The position numbers and the translations under genes were made by a program. From NCBI GenBank assembly GCA_902515745.1, contig CABXWB010000001.1, positions 204,304-268,303 on the forward strand: a stretch of DNA of 64,000 nucleotides, read 5' to 3'. A model generated the notes under the pieces. That model worked only from the letters and a program-made list of their open reading frames with translations. It searched no databases and was not told where the DNA came from. Numbering within the stretch: position 1 is the stretch's first letter; each line of letters opens with the position of its first letter. The DNA comes from an uncultured Alphaproteobacteria bacterium (GTDB taxonomy: Bacteria > Pseudomonadota > Alphaproteobacteria > HIMB59 > GCA-002718135). This document shows positions 1-12,571 of the stretch, piece by piece.

Positions 1-1
1 A

Positions 2-289
2 AAAAGACAAAATTACAGACTAACACAAGGTCATAGACAATATCTAACTGTATTAAGAATAGAATCAATTTCTTTTGGTGGAAAAAAGTCCACTGCTGAA
101 CCTGAAACAAAAAAAGTTAAAAAAACTGAAACTAAAGTTACTAAAGAAAAAATTGAATCCAAAGATGTAAAAGTTGCAAAAAAGAAGACAGTGACAAAAA
201 AAGCAGTAAAAAAAGCTTCATCTACTAAGAAAAAATCAGTAAAGAAAACTGTTAAAAAAACTGATAAAACTAAAAAAGAAGATAAATAA
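2..289 (+). CDS. rplU: 50S ribosomal protein L21, 3' part only (gene enters from the left edge)
   Basis: This is the C-terminal part of a reading frame that is open from the window edge to TAA at 287-289. It begins [13 protein letters not shown], which matches the conserved end of L21 (the KNYRxxQGHRQ motif), a 23S-rRNA-binding protein of the large subunit. The L21 core finishes near base 70. The remaining 70 or so residues are an unusual tail rich in Lys, Thr, Val and Ala with repeated KK and KT steps, probably disordered and basic. The stop overlaps the rpmA ATG by one base (TAATG), the usual rplU-rpmA coupling. The start codon lies outside the window. The identification is secure; the tail function is unknown. 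Confidence 0.9.
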   Translation, partial: KRQNYRLTQGHRQYLTVLRIESISFGGKKSTAEPETKKVKKTETKVTKEKIESKDVKVAKKKTVTKKAVKKASSTKKKSVKKTVKKTDKTKKEDK

Positions 290-546
290 TGGCAACGAAA
301 AAAGCAGGTGGTAGTTCTAGAAATGGAAGAGACTCGGCGGGTCGAAGACTTGGAGTTAAGAAATTTGGCGGTGAAAACGTAATAGCAGGAAATATTATTA
401 TTAGGCAACGAGGCACAAAGTTTCATCCAGGTGATAATGTTGGCATAGGTAAAGATCACACAATATTTGCTACAATCAATGGAAGAGTAGCTTTTAAAAA
501 AACAAGAGTGAGAACTTTTGTATCAGTTGTTCCCACAGAACAATAA
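289..546 (+). CDS. rpmA: 50S ribosomal protein L27
   Basis: This 85-residue protein has the usual L27 length and the N-terminal sequence [20 protein letters not shown], which reaches the peptidyl-transferase centre in the 50S subunit. The conserved FxPGxNV-type segment ([17 protein letters not shown]) follows. The ATG overlaps the rplU stop by one base, so translation is probably coupled. The protein starts directly with the mature-type MATKKA sequence, so there is no cleavable Firmicutes-type extension. It is the second gene of the rplU-rpmA-obgE series. Confidence 0.97.
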   Translation: MATKKAGGSSRNGRDSAGRRLGVKKFGGENVIAGNIIIRQRGTKFHPGDNVGIGKDHTIFATINGRVAFKKTRVRTFVSVVPTEQ

Positions 547-560
547 TCCCAATTAATTAA

Positions 561-2654
<2,094 letters not shown>

Positions 2655-2658
<4 letters not shown>

Positions 2659-3908
2659 GTATTGAAAATAATATTATTGAATTAGGCAAAAAAGCAAAAT
2701 CTGCCTCTCTAAATATGAAAGTCTGTGGCAGTGATCAAAAAAATCTTGCTTTAACAAAACTTACTAAAAATTTAGATAAAAATAGAAATAAAATTCTTGA
2801 AGCTAATAAAATAGATTTAGAAAATGGTGAAAAAAAATCTTTAGCTAAACCTTTAATAAATAGACTTACATTAACTCAAAAATCTATTGATGGATTGATT
2901 ACATCAATTGAAGATATAATCGAAATACCAGATCCAATTGGCATTACATTAGAAGAATGGGAAAGACCTAATGGTTTACAGTTTCGTAAAATTTCAACAC
3001 CACTTGGTGTATTAGGTGTGATTTATGAATCCAGACCGAACGTCACTGTTGATGCGTCTTGTCTTTCCATAAAATCTGGCAATTGTATAATTTTAAGAGG
3101 TGGTAGTGATAGTTTTCATTCCTCTAAGGAGTTGGTAAATAATATTACTGATGCTTTCACGAAAGCTGGCCTCCCAGAACATTGTGTCCAAATGATTAAT
3201 ACACCTGAAAGAGAAGCGGTTGATCATTTACTAAGCATGAGAGATTATGTTGACGTAATTATCCCTAGAGGCGGCAAAGGTTTGATTGAAAAAATTAATT
3301 CAGCAAGCAAAATACCCGTTATCAAACATTTAGACGGTATATGTCATGTGTATGTTGATAAAGATGCTGATTTAAGCATTGCAGAAAAAGTAGTTTTTAA
3401 TAGTAAAATGAGGCGTCCTGAAATTTGTGGTGCTGCAGAAACACTTTTAATTGATGAAAAAATTAAAGACGAAGCAATGAAAATATTAAAACCTCTAAAA
3501 GAAGTAAATTGTGAAATTCGAGGCGATGAATATATTCAGTCTTTAGATAGTGATTTTAAAACTGCAAGTGAAGAAGATTGGTCATTAGAATATTTAGATA
3601 AAATTTTATCAGTAAAAATTGTTTCAGGAGTTGATGAAGCAGTTAAGCATATAAATAATTATTCTTCTGGTCATACAGAAAGTATAATTACAGAAAGTGA
3701 AAAAACCTTTGAAAAATTTTATAATAAAATTGATAGCGCAATAATACTTAAAAATGCATCTACACAATTTGCAGATGGCGGTGAATTTGGTTTTGGTGCT
3801 GAGATAGGAATCTCAACAGACAAAATACATGTAAGAGGACCAGTTGGAACAAAACATCTAACTACATTTAAATATGTAGTTAATGGTAATGGTCAGGAAA
3901 GACCTTAA
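2655..3908 (+). CDS. proA: glutamate-5-semialdehyde dehydrogenase (gamma-glutamyl phosphate reductase)
   Basis: This 417-residue protein of the aldehyde dehydrogenase superfamily reduces gamma-glutamyl phosphate with NADPH, the second proline-synthesis step. Characteristic segments are PLGVLGVIYESRPNVT (residues 114-129), the VIIPRGGKGLI stretch, the catalytic-cysteine region MRRPEICGAAE near residue 255, and HVRGPVGTKHLTT near the C terminus. It overlaps proB by 4 bp (ATGA), consistent with translational coupling and with a ProB-ProA complex that channels the unstable phosphate. The nadD start codon follows its stop without a gap. Confidence 0.96.
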
Positions 3909-4487
3909 TTGAAAAAGATTGGACTTCTGGGAGGTTCTTTTGATCCGCCACATCGAGGGCATCTATTTATTTCAAATGAAGCTAAAAAAGTATTACATCT
4001 AGATGAAATTTGGTGGCTAGTTACACCTCAAAACCCTTTGAAGATTTCAAAACCTGCAACATACGAAGAAAGATTACAAAATTGTAAACAAATTACAAAA
4101 AATTTTCCTATAAAAATATTAGAGGTAGAAAAAAAAATTAAATCTCAATATTCTTATCAAACAATTAAATTTCTTATTCAATATTATAAAAATATTAAAT
4201 TTTTTTGGTTAATGGGTGCAGACAATTTAGTTAATTTTCATGAATGGGAAAAATGGCAATCAATTTTTCATATTATCTCTATTGTTATTTTTAGAAGACA
4301 TGGATATAATACAAATGCTTTGAAAAGTGTTGCAGCAAAAAAATTTATTCATCATAAATATATAGTGCAAGACATAGAACATGTTTCAAAAAAAACTCCT
4401 GCATGGACTTTGATACAAAATAAAGAAATTAAAATTTCATCATCTGAAATTAGAAATCAAAGAAATAAATTAAGAGGCAAATATTAA
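3909..4487 (+). CDS. nadD: nicotinate-nucleotide adenylyltransferase
   Basis: This enzyme adenylates nicotinate mononucleotide to deamido-NAD in NAD synthesis. The 192-residue nucleotidyltransferase fold is identified by GGSFDPPHRGH at residues 8-18 (the HxGH adenylyl-transfer motif), the WWLVTPQNPLK segment, WLMGADNL near residue 100 and a C-terminal ISSSEIR motif equivalent to the conserved ISSTxIR. The start is TTG 3909, immediately after the proA stop; an ATG further in would remove the catalytic motif. Its place between proBA and rsfS is the standard alphaproteobacterial order. Confidence 0.95.
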   Translation: MKKIGLLGGSFDPPHRGHLFISNEAKKVLHLDEIWWLVTPQNPLKISKPATYEERLQNCKQITKNFPIKILEVEKKIKSQYSYQTIKFLIQYYKNIKFFWLMGADNLVNFHEWEKWQSIFHIISIVIFRRHGYNTNALKSVAAKKFIHHKYIVQDIEHVSKKTPAWTLIQNKEIKISSSEIRNQRNKLRGKY

Positions 4488-4500
4488 TAAAATTACTTCA

Positions 4501-4836
4501 TTGACAGAAAATATTGTATCAATACTAAATGATGCAAAAGCTGAAGATATAAAAGTTATTGATTTATCAAACAAATCATCCGTTGCTGATGCCTTTGTGA
4601 TTGCTACCTGTAGATCAACTAGACATTCAGATGCTACAGCAGACGAAATGGTAAAAAAATTAAAAAAAACAGGGATAAAATGTCCGAATCCTGAAGGGAG
4701 ACCTCAATGTGACTGGATAATTGTTGATGCAGGTGAGATCATTGTTCATTTGTTTCGACAAGAAATTAGAGAATTATACGCTTTAGAAAAATTATGGGAA
4801 GTGAGCTTTGATTCTTCACAAACTAAACTAGCTTAA
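4501..4836 (+). CDS. rsfS: ribosomal silencing factor RsfS
   Basis: This 111-residue protein of the RsfS/Iojap family binds L14 and blocks subunit joining under starvation. Typical segments are AEDIKVIDLSNKSSVAD, FVIATCRSTRH, the GRPQCDWIIVDAGEIIVHLF core and YALEKLW at the end. The start is TTG 4501; no nearby ATG preserves the N-terminal helix. It lies 13 bp after nadD. In many alphaproteobacteria rlmH follows rsfS, but here ctpA starts only 5 bp after the stop, so rlmH is absent from this position. Confidence 0.94.
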   Translation: MTENIVSILNDAKAEDIKVIDLSNKSSVADAFVIATCRSTRHSDATADEMVKKLKKTGIKCPNPEGRPQCDWIIVDAGEIIVHLFRQEIRELYALEKLWEVSFDSSQTKLA

Positions 4837-4841
4837 AATAT

Positions 4842-6137
4842 ATGATAATTTCAAAAAATGTATTTTTAAAAGTAATACTACTGCTCACCCTCATTATACT
4901 TCTTGCACCTAAAACATATGGATCTTCTTCAGATGAAGAAAAATATAAATATTTAGATCTATTTGGGCAGGTATTTGACAGGGTAAGATCATCCTATGTA
5001 GAAGAGGTTACGGATCAAGAGTTAATTGAAAAAGCGATTGATGGAATGTTGTCAGGTTTAGATCCTCATTCTGGTTTTATGAATGAAGAAGTATTTCAAG
5101 AAATGCAAATGGATACAGAGGGTAAATTTGGGGGATTAGGTATTGAAATTACCATGGAAGAAGGTTTTGTAAAAGTCATTGCTCCAATTGAAGACACACC
5201 AGCATATGAAGCTGGAGTTCTTGCAGGTGATTACATTATTCAAATAGATGAAACACCTGTTTTTGGTCTAACTCTAAATGAAGCCGTTGAATTAATGAGA
5301 GGTAAAAAAGGTGAGCTTATAGTAATTACTATTTCGAGAGCAAATACTGAACCCTTTGAGATTGAAATTATTAGAGATTATATAAAAATTAGATCAGTAA
5401 AAAGTGAAGTACTTAATAATATTGGATATTTAAGAATAACATCTTTTAACGAACAAACAGAAAGTGGCCTTCTTGATGCAATAAAAAAAATTGAAAAAGA
5501 AAACCAAATAAAAGGTTATGTTTTAGATGTACGGTCTAACCCAGGCGGTCTTCTTACTCAAGCAGTTAAGGTAACAGATATATTCTTGGAAAGAGGAGAA
5601 ATTGTTTCAACAAGAGGTAGAGATAAAAAAGATATTAGAAGATATCGTGCAAAGAAGTCTGACAGAACTAATGGTAAACCACTTGTTGTTATTATTGATG
5701 GAGGTTCTGCATCTGCATCTGAAATTGTTGCAGGAGCACTGCAGGATCATAAAAGAGCAATCATTATAGGCACACAATCTTTTGGTAAAGGATCAGTACA
5801 AACAATAATTCCCTTTCAAGTTTCAAATAGCGATAATCTCACTGGTATAAGATTAACGACGGCTAGATATTATACTCCCTCAGGTGAGTCAATCCAGGGT
5901 AAGGGTATTTTTCCAGATATAGTTATTGAGCAAGGTGAATTTGAATCTTTTGATTATAGAAGATTTTCTGAGTCGGATTTAAAAGATTCCCTTGATAAAA
6001 ATAACGAAGAAGAATTAGAAGATAATGAAGATAATGAATTAAGTGAATTTGAAAAACGTTTAGAGCTTGATTATCAACTCCGTAGAGCCTTTGATCTTGT
6101 GCAAGGTGTAAGTCTCTTCAATGAAATTCAAGAATAA
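4842..6137 (+). CDS. ctpA: carboxyl-terminal processing protease, S41 family
   Basis: This 431-residue periplasmic protease cleaves at protein C termini. A hydrophobic N-terminal segment (VFLKVILLLTLIILLAP, residues 7-23) is a signal peptide or anchor. A PDZ domain follows at about residues 90-175 (GKFGGLGIEITM and later the GDYIIQIDETPV segment). The tail-specific-protease domain contains the catalytic Ser in GGSASASEIVAGAL near residue 290 and the Lys in QSFGKGSVQT about 25 residues later, the Ser-Lys dyad of the family. The C terminus is acidic (NNEEELEDNEDNE). It lies between rsfS and rppH; an M23 peptidase (EnvC-type) gene commonly found before ctpA in relatives is not present. Confidence 0.94.
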   Translation: MIISKNVFLKVILLLTLIILLAPKTYGSSSDEEKYKYLDLFGQVFDRVRSSYVEEVTDQELIEKAIDGMLSGLDPHSGFMNEEVFQEMQMDTEGKFGGLGIEITMEEGFVKVIAPIEDTPAYEAGVLAGDYIIQIDETPVFGLTLNEAVELMRGKKGELIVITISRANTEPFEIEIIRDYIKIRSVKSEVLNNIGYLRITSFNEQTESGLLDAIKKIEKENQIKGYVLDVRSNPGGLLTQAVKVTDIFLERGEIVSTRGRDKKDIRRYRAKKSDRTNGKPLVVIIDGGSASASEIVAGALQDHKRAIIIGTQSFGKGSVQTIIPFQVSNSDNLTGIRLTTARYYTPSGESIQGKGIFPDIVIEQGEFESFDYRRFSESDLKDSLDKNNEEELEDNEDNELSEFEKRLELDYQLRRAFDLVQGVSLFNEIQE

Positions 6138-6139
6138 TA

Positions 6140-6610
6140 ATGCAAAAAAAATATAGAAAATGTGTGGGAATGATGATTCTCAACACAAAAAACCAGATTT
6201 TAGTTGGCAAAAGACTAGATAATCCTAGCGGGTATTGGCAAATGCCACAAGGTGGTATTGATGAAAATGAAAATCCTGAAGAAGCAGTTTGGAGAGAAAT
6301 GATGGAAGAAATTGGTACTAATAAAGCTTCCCTAATTGCTTCATCTAAAGAATGGATATCCTATGACATACCAAGTGAAATTTTAAGCACTTTACCCTGG
6401 GGAAATGAGTATATGGGTCAAATTCAAAAATGGTTTTTATTTAACTATAATGGTGATGATGAAGATATAAATGTAGGAACAGAAAATCCTGAATTTAGTG
6501 ACTGGAAATGGATAAATTACGACGAAATTACTCACAATGCAGTACCATTTAAAAAAAATGTTTATCATAAAATTCAAACTGAATTTAAAAATGTTCTAAA
6601 AGATGTTTAA
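6140..6610 (+). CDS. rppH: RNA pyrophosphohydrolase (Nudix)
   Basis: This 156-residue Nudix hydrolase removes pyrophosphate from the 5' end of mRNA to trigger decay; some alphaproteobacterial relatives also hydrolyse dinucleoside polyphosphates. The Nudix box is complete: GGIDENENPEEAVWREMMEEIG at residues 38-59, with the REMMEEIG metal-binding helix. The preceding YWQMPQGGI and the later WFLFNY and EFSDWKW segments are typical of RppH/IalA. It starts 2 bp after ctpA and overlaps the next gene by 8 bp. Confidence 0.94.
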   Translation: MQKKYRKCVGMMILNTKNQILVGKRLDNPSGYWQMPQGGIDENENPEEAVWREMMEEIGTNKASLIASSKEWISYDIPSEILSTLPWGNEYMGQIQKWFLFNYNGDDEDINVGTENPEFSDWKWINYDEITHNAVPFKKNVYHKIQTEFKNVLKDV

Positions 6611-7637
6611 TAAAAATCCTGAATTAATAATCACAAGCTTAGATAAACAAATATGGGATGAAGAGTTAGAAAACTTTGTTCCTAAAAATATTTTTGATGT
6701 TCATACCCATATTTATAAATGGAGTTTTAATAAGGATCCTAAAAAAGATATTGGTGAAAGAAATTTTCAAGGAAAATATTTTAGTGAGGTATCTATGAGA
6801 TTTGCAGATCAAGTAGATCAATTACTTATGCCTAATAGAGTTGTAAATAGGTTAAGTTTTCCTTTTCCATTCAAATATCCATGTAACTTTGAAGGTTCAA
6901 ATGAATACGTTTTAGAACAAACTAAAACACATACTGAAAATAAGTGCTTAATTTTAATTAACCCAAATATGGATAAAAATTATATTGAAGAGCTTTCATT
7001 TAAAAATAACATTAAAGGTTTTAAACCATATAGATTTTATTCAAAAACAGACGATACAATTAATTGCAAAATTTTAGATTTTATAACTGAGGAGCAAATA
7101 GAAATTGCAGATAAATTTGGACTTATCATTATGATGCATTTAGCAAAAAAGGATGCAATTGCTGATGATGATAATATTAATGACCTAATTTATTTGAGTG
7201 ATAAATATCCTAACGTTAAATGGATACTTGCTCACTGTGCTAGAAGTTATTCTGCTTGGGCGTTAGAAAAAGGAATTAAGAAAATTAGAGATTTAAAAAA
7301 TATTTGGTATGATTGTTCTACAGTATGTGAATCTGATTCAATTGACGCTCTGTATCAAGGAGTTGGTCTTGAAAAAATAATGTATGGATCTGATGATATG
7401 ATAGGGAGAATGAGAGGGAAATATATTACTTTTGGGAAAGCTTGGTCTGCAATAAATTCTGATAATCATAATTTAGCTCTAAGCCATTGTGATGATCGAA
7501 TGACATTTATTAGATACGAACAATTAAGAGCAATGAAAAGAGGAATTCGAAATAGCAAAATAACGGAAAGTGAAAAGCAGAATCTTTTTTATAATAATGC
7601 AAAAAATTTAATAGATTCTGTTAATTCTAGAAATTAA
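6603..7637 (+). CDS. amidohydrolase family protein (metal-dependent TIM barrel)
   Basis: This 344-residue protein has the pattern of the amidohydrolase-2 (PF04909-type) superfamily: FDVHTHIY near residue 31 (HxH on strand 1), GFKPYRF near 138 (a Lys in the middle of the barrel), IMMHLAKKDA near 178, WILAHCARS near 203 and YGSDDM near 260 (the terminal Asp). It is therefore a zinc-dependent hydrolase or decarboxylase; the substrate cannot be told. It overlaps rppH by 8 bp and is the last gene of the plus-strand series. Its TAA shares bases with the atpC stop on the other strand. The link with rppH is positional only. Confidence 0.8.
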   Translation: MFNKNPELIITSLDKQIWDEELENFVPKNIFDVHTHIYKWSFNKDPKKDIGERNFQGKYFSEVSMRFADQVDQLLMPNRVVNRLSFPFPFKYPCNFEGSNEYVLEQTKTHTENKCLILINPNMDKNYIEELSFKNNIKGFKPYRFYSKTDDTINCKILDFITEEQIEIADKFGLIIMMHLAKKDAIADDDNINDLIYLSDKYPNVKWILAHCARSYSAWALEKGIKKIRDLKNIWYDCSTVCESDSIDALYQGVGLEKIMYGSDDMIGRMRGKYITFGKAWSAINSDNHNLALSHCDDRMTFIRYEQLRAMKRGIRNSKITESEKQNLFYNNAKNLIDSVNSRN

Positions 7638-8031
7638 ATCTTATCATAAAAACTTACAGTTACAGCTTCTAATTTAGCTTTTGCTATCGACAGTTGCTCT
7701 TCTGATTCTTTACTTTCATTACTACCTAATTCTTCAATTTCTTTTTCAATTGAAGACTTGTCTAAAGAATTTAGTTCAACTACACTTTCTGCAAGAACGA
7801 TACATTTCTCTGGATTAATTTCAGTAAAACCTCCTGATACAAAAAATGATTTAACTAAATTTTTATCCTCACTATAAACCATCACTCTGCCGGGTCTTAA
7901 TGAGGACATTACTTGACTGTGTCCAGGTAAGACACCCAGATCACCATCTTTACCTGGAACAATAATGGTTCCAACATCATCGTTAAAGATGAGGTTTTCT
8001 GGAGAAACTAAATCAAAAGAAATTGTTGTCA

Positions 8032-8032
<1 letters not shown>
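7634..8032 (-). CDS. atpC: ATP synthase F1 epsilon subunit
   Basis: This 132-residue epsilon subunit connects the gamma stalk to the c-ring and modulates ATPase activity. Its N-terminal beta sandwich carries FDLVSPENLIF, IIVPGKDGDLGVLPGHSQ and FVSGGFTEI, all typical of the family. A helical C-terminal part follows (EIEELGSNESKESEEQ and so on). The start abuts the atpD stop with one base shared. It is the last gene of atpHAGDC. Its stop codon occupies the same TTAA as that of the convergent amidohydrolase gene, with no terminator hairpin visible. Confidence 0.94.
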
Positions 8033-10357
<2,325 letters not shown>

Positions 10358-10360
10358 AGA

Positions 10361-11896
10361 TTAGTTAGTTGTAAACTTTCCAACCAAATCATCTAAGATT
10401 GATTTTAATTTATCATCATTTTCTTTAGATAATTCTTTTTCATTGGCAATTGCATCTAATAAATCACTATGCTTAGTTCTAATTTCATTTAAAACTTCTG
10501 TTTCAAACTTGACTACATCACCTACTGCAACTTTATCAAGATATCCGCGAACACCTGCATAAATAGATACAACTTGCTCTGAAACCGTTAGTGGTGAATA
10601 TTGACCTTGTTTTAAGATTTCAACTAGTCTTGCACCACGATCAAGTAATTGTTTCGTTGAAGCATCTAAATCTGATGCAAACTGGGCAAAAGCAGCCATC
10701 TCACGATATTGAGCTAATTCTAGTTTTACAGGACCAGCAATTTTTTTCATTGCTTTTGTTTGAGCTGCAGAACCAACACGGCTTACAGAAAGACCAACGT
10801 TAATCGCAGGACGAATACCAGCAAAAAATAAGTTTGTTTCTAAAAATATTTGTCCATCCGTAATGGAAATAACATTTGTTGGAATATAAGCAGATAAGTC
10901 TCCTGCTTGCGTTTCAATAATTGGAAGAGCGGTCAAACTTCCACCACCATGTTCATCACTCATTTTGGCAGCTCTTTCTAAAAGACGACTATGAATATAA
11001 AATACATCTCCGGGGTATGCTTCACGTCCAGGAGGTCTTCTTAATAAAAGAGACATCTGTCTGTAGGCAACAGCTTGCTTTGATAAATCATCATAAACAA
11101 TTAATGCATGCATCCCATTATCTCTAAAATACTCACCCATTGTACAACCAGTATAAGCAGATAAAAATTGTAACGGTGCAGGCTCGGATGCAGTTGCAGA
11201 TACAACAATTGTATATTCCATTGCACCATTATCTTCTAGTGTTTTTACAATTTGAGCAACTGTTGATCTTTTCTGACCAATTGCGACATAGATACAATAT
11301 AACTTTTCTTTTTCATTATCTGATTGATTTACAGATTTTTGATTTAAGATTGTATCAATAGCAACAGCAGTTTTACCTGTTTGTCTGTCACCAATGATTA
11401 ATTCACGTTGTCCTCTTCCAACTGGAACAAGAGCATCAAGTGCTTTAATACCTGTCTGCATAGGTTCAGATACACTTTGACGAGGAATAATACCTGGGGC
11501 TTTTAATTCAATTCTTCTCTTTTCAGAAGATTGAATAGGACCTTTGCCATCAATAGGATTGCCTAAACCATCAACAACACGTCCTAACAATTCTTTTCCA
11601 ACAGGAACGTCAACAATTTCTCCTGTACGTTTAACTGTATCACCTTCTTTAATTCCAGTATCATCACCGAAGATTGAAACACCAACGTTATCCATTTCAA
11701 GGTTGAGGGCCATACCTTTAATGCCGCCTGGGAATTCTACCATCTCTCCAGCTTGTACTTGATCAAGACCATACACACGTGCAATTCCGTCTCCCACACT
11801 TAGTACTGTTCCAACCTCAGCAACATCCGCTTTAGTTTCAAAATTAGCTATTTGGTCTTTAATTACAGAAGATATTTCTGCAGCTTTAATTTCCAT
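10361..11896 (-). CDS. atpA: ATP synthase F1 alpha subunit
   Basis: This 511-residue non-catalytic nucleotide-binding subunit has the P-loop [13 protein letters not shown] near residue 170, the [18 protein letters not shown] segment and [12 protein letters not shown], followed by PGREAYPGD and the signature [16 protein letters not shown]. An SD-like AAGGGGGC sits just upstream of its ATG, inside the end of atpH. The ATG overlaps the atpH stop by one base. It is the second gene of atpHAGDC; the Fo genes (atpB, E, F) are not in this window, as is common in alphaproteobacteria. Confidence 0.97.
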   Translation of the reverse strand: MEIKAAEISSVIKDQIANFETKADVAEVGTVLSVGDGIARVYGLDQVQAGEMVEFPGGIKGMALNLEMDNVGVSIFGDDTGIKEGDTVKRTGEIVDVPVGKELLGRVVDGLGNPIDGKGPIQSSEKRRIELKAPGIIPRQSVSEPMQTGIKALDALVPVGRGQRELIIGDRQTGKTAVAIDTILNQKSVNQSDNEKEKLYCIYVAIGQKRSTVAQIVKTLEDNGAMEYTIVVSATASEPAPLQFLSAYTGCTMGEYFRDNGMHALIVYDDLSKQAVAYRQMSLLLRRPPGREAYPGDVFYIHSRLLERAAKMSDEHGGGSLTALPIIETQAGDLSAYIPTNVISITDGQIFLETNLFFAGIRPAINVGLSVSRVGSAAQTKAMKKIAGPVKLELAQYREMAAFAQFASDLDASTKQLLDRGARLVEILKQGQYSPLTVSEQVVSIYAGVRGYLDKVAVGDVVKFETEVLNEIRTKHSDLLDAIANEKELSKENDDKLKSILDDLVGKFTTN

Positions 11897-12453
11897 TATG
11901 CCCCCTTCATTGCAATTTTAAGTTTATTAATTTTATTCGCTATAGATGTATCAATCATTTTGGAACCAACCTTAACAATTAAACCACCAATAATGTCTTC
12001 ATCAACATCAAAATTTAAAGATAATTTTTCACCTAAAGATTTTTTAAGTTGATTTGTAATATTATTTTTTTCATCATCAGATAATATATTTGCTGATGTT
12101 ATGTCAGCAGTAATATCACCTCTTTTTTCAGAGTTTATTTTTTTAAATTGTAAAATAATAGAACCGATATTTGAAATTCTTTTATTGTTATCAAGAACTT
12201 TTAAAAAAGTTGTCGTAATATTATGTAAATTTGCTTTAGAAAATAATTTTAACAAAATACTAAGCTTCTCATCTGAATTTACTAATGGACTTTTAATTAC
12301 TTTTCTCAATTCTAAACTTTCTTTCAATGCTTTTTGCACTAATTCAAAGTCATTTAGAATATCATCAATACATTTTTTTTCAGAAGCAAGATCATAGAGA
12401 GCTGCTCCGTACCTTTCAGATATTAGGTCTCCAGACAATGTATTAGATGCCAT
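11896..12453 (-). CDS. atpH: ATP synthase F1 delta subunit
   Basis: This 185-residue peripheral-stalk subunit (OSCP-like) starts with the N-terminal helical domain ([16 protein letters not shown], residues 10-25). It ends with the conserved C-terminal segment [29 protein letters not shown], in which GGxxVKVGxxxxDxS is the family signature. It is the first gene of the F1 operon on the minus strand and is preceded by a 118-bp gap that holds a possible promoter and a palindrome. Confidence 0.94.
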   Translation of the reverse strand: MASNTLSGDLISERYGAALYDLASEKKCIDDILNDFELVQKALKESLELRKVIKSPLVNSDEKLSILLKLFSKANLHNITTTFLKVLDNNKRISNIGSIILQFKKINSEKRGDITADITSANILSDDEKNNITNQLKKSLGEKLSLNFDVDEDIIGGLIVKVGSKMIDTSIANKINKLKIAMKGA

Positions 12454-12510
12454 AAATTAAGTTCATAAGAAGTTTAGAGATAGGCTATTAACACATCAGA
12501 AAAAGTAGGT

Positions 12511-12532
12511 AAACTGTCAGTTTGTGCGTCAA
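12511..12532 (-). promoter_or_regulatory. possible atpHAGDC promoter element with 13-bp palindrome
   Basis: In the 118-bp gap between priA and atpH the minus strand carries TTGACG (12532-12527), a 5/6 match to the sigma-70 -35 box. The perfect inverted repeat AAACTG-A-CAGTTT follows in the spacer region (plus coordinates 12511-12523). No good -10 box sits at 17 bp (the best is CTACTT at 18 bp), so the promoter call is weak. The palindrome could be an operator. The rest of the gap shows nothing further that I can support. Confidence 0.3.
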
Positions 12533-12571
12533 ATGAGTTAAATTGAAGATATTTTTAAAATTGTGGGTAAA

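Noticed and set aside
31..459. Minus-strand 142-codon frame over rplU and rpmA
   Set aside because: It is a mirror of Lys-rich codons (giving Phe/Ser/Leu runs) and lies antisense to two ribosomal protein genes.
10921..11361. Plus-strand open frames inside atpA
   Set aside because: They are antisense to a strongly conserved gene, have no SD and encode low-complexity His/Gln-rich peptides expected from the reverse complement of atpA codons.
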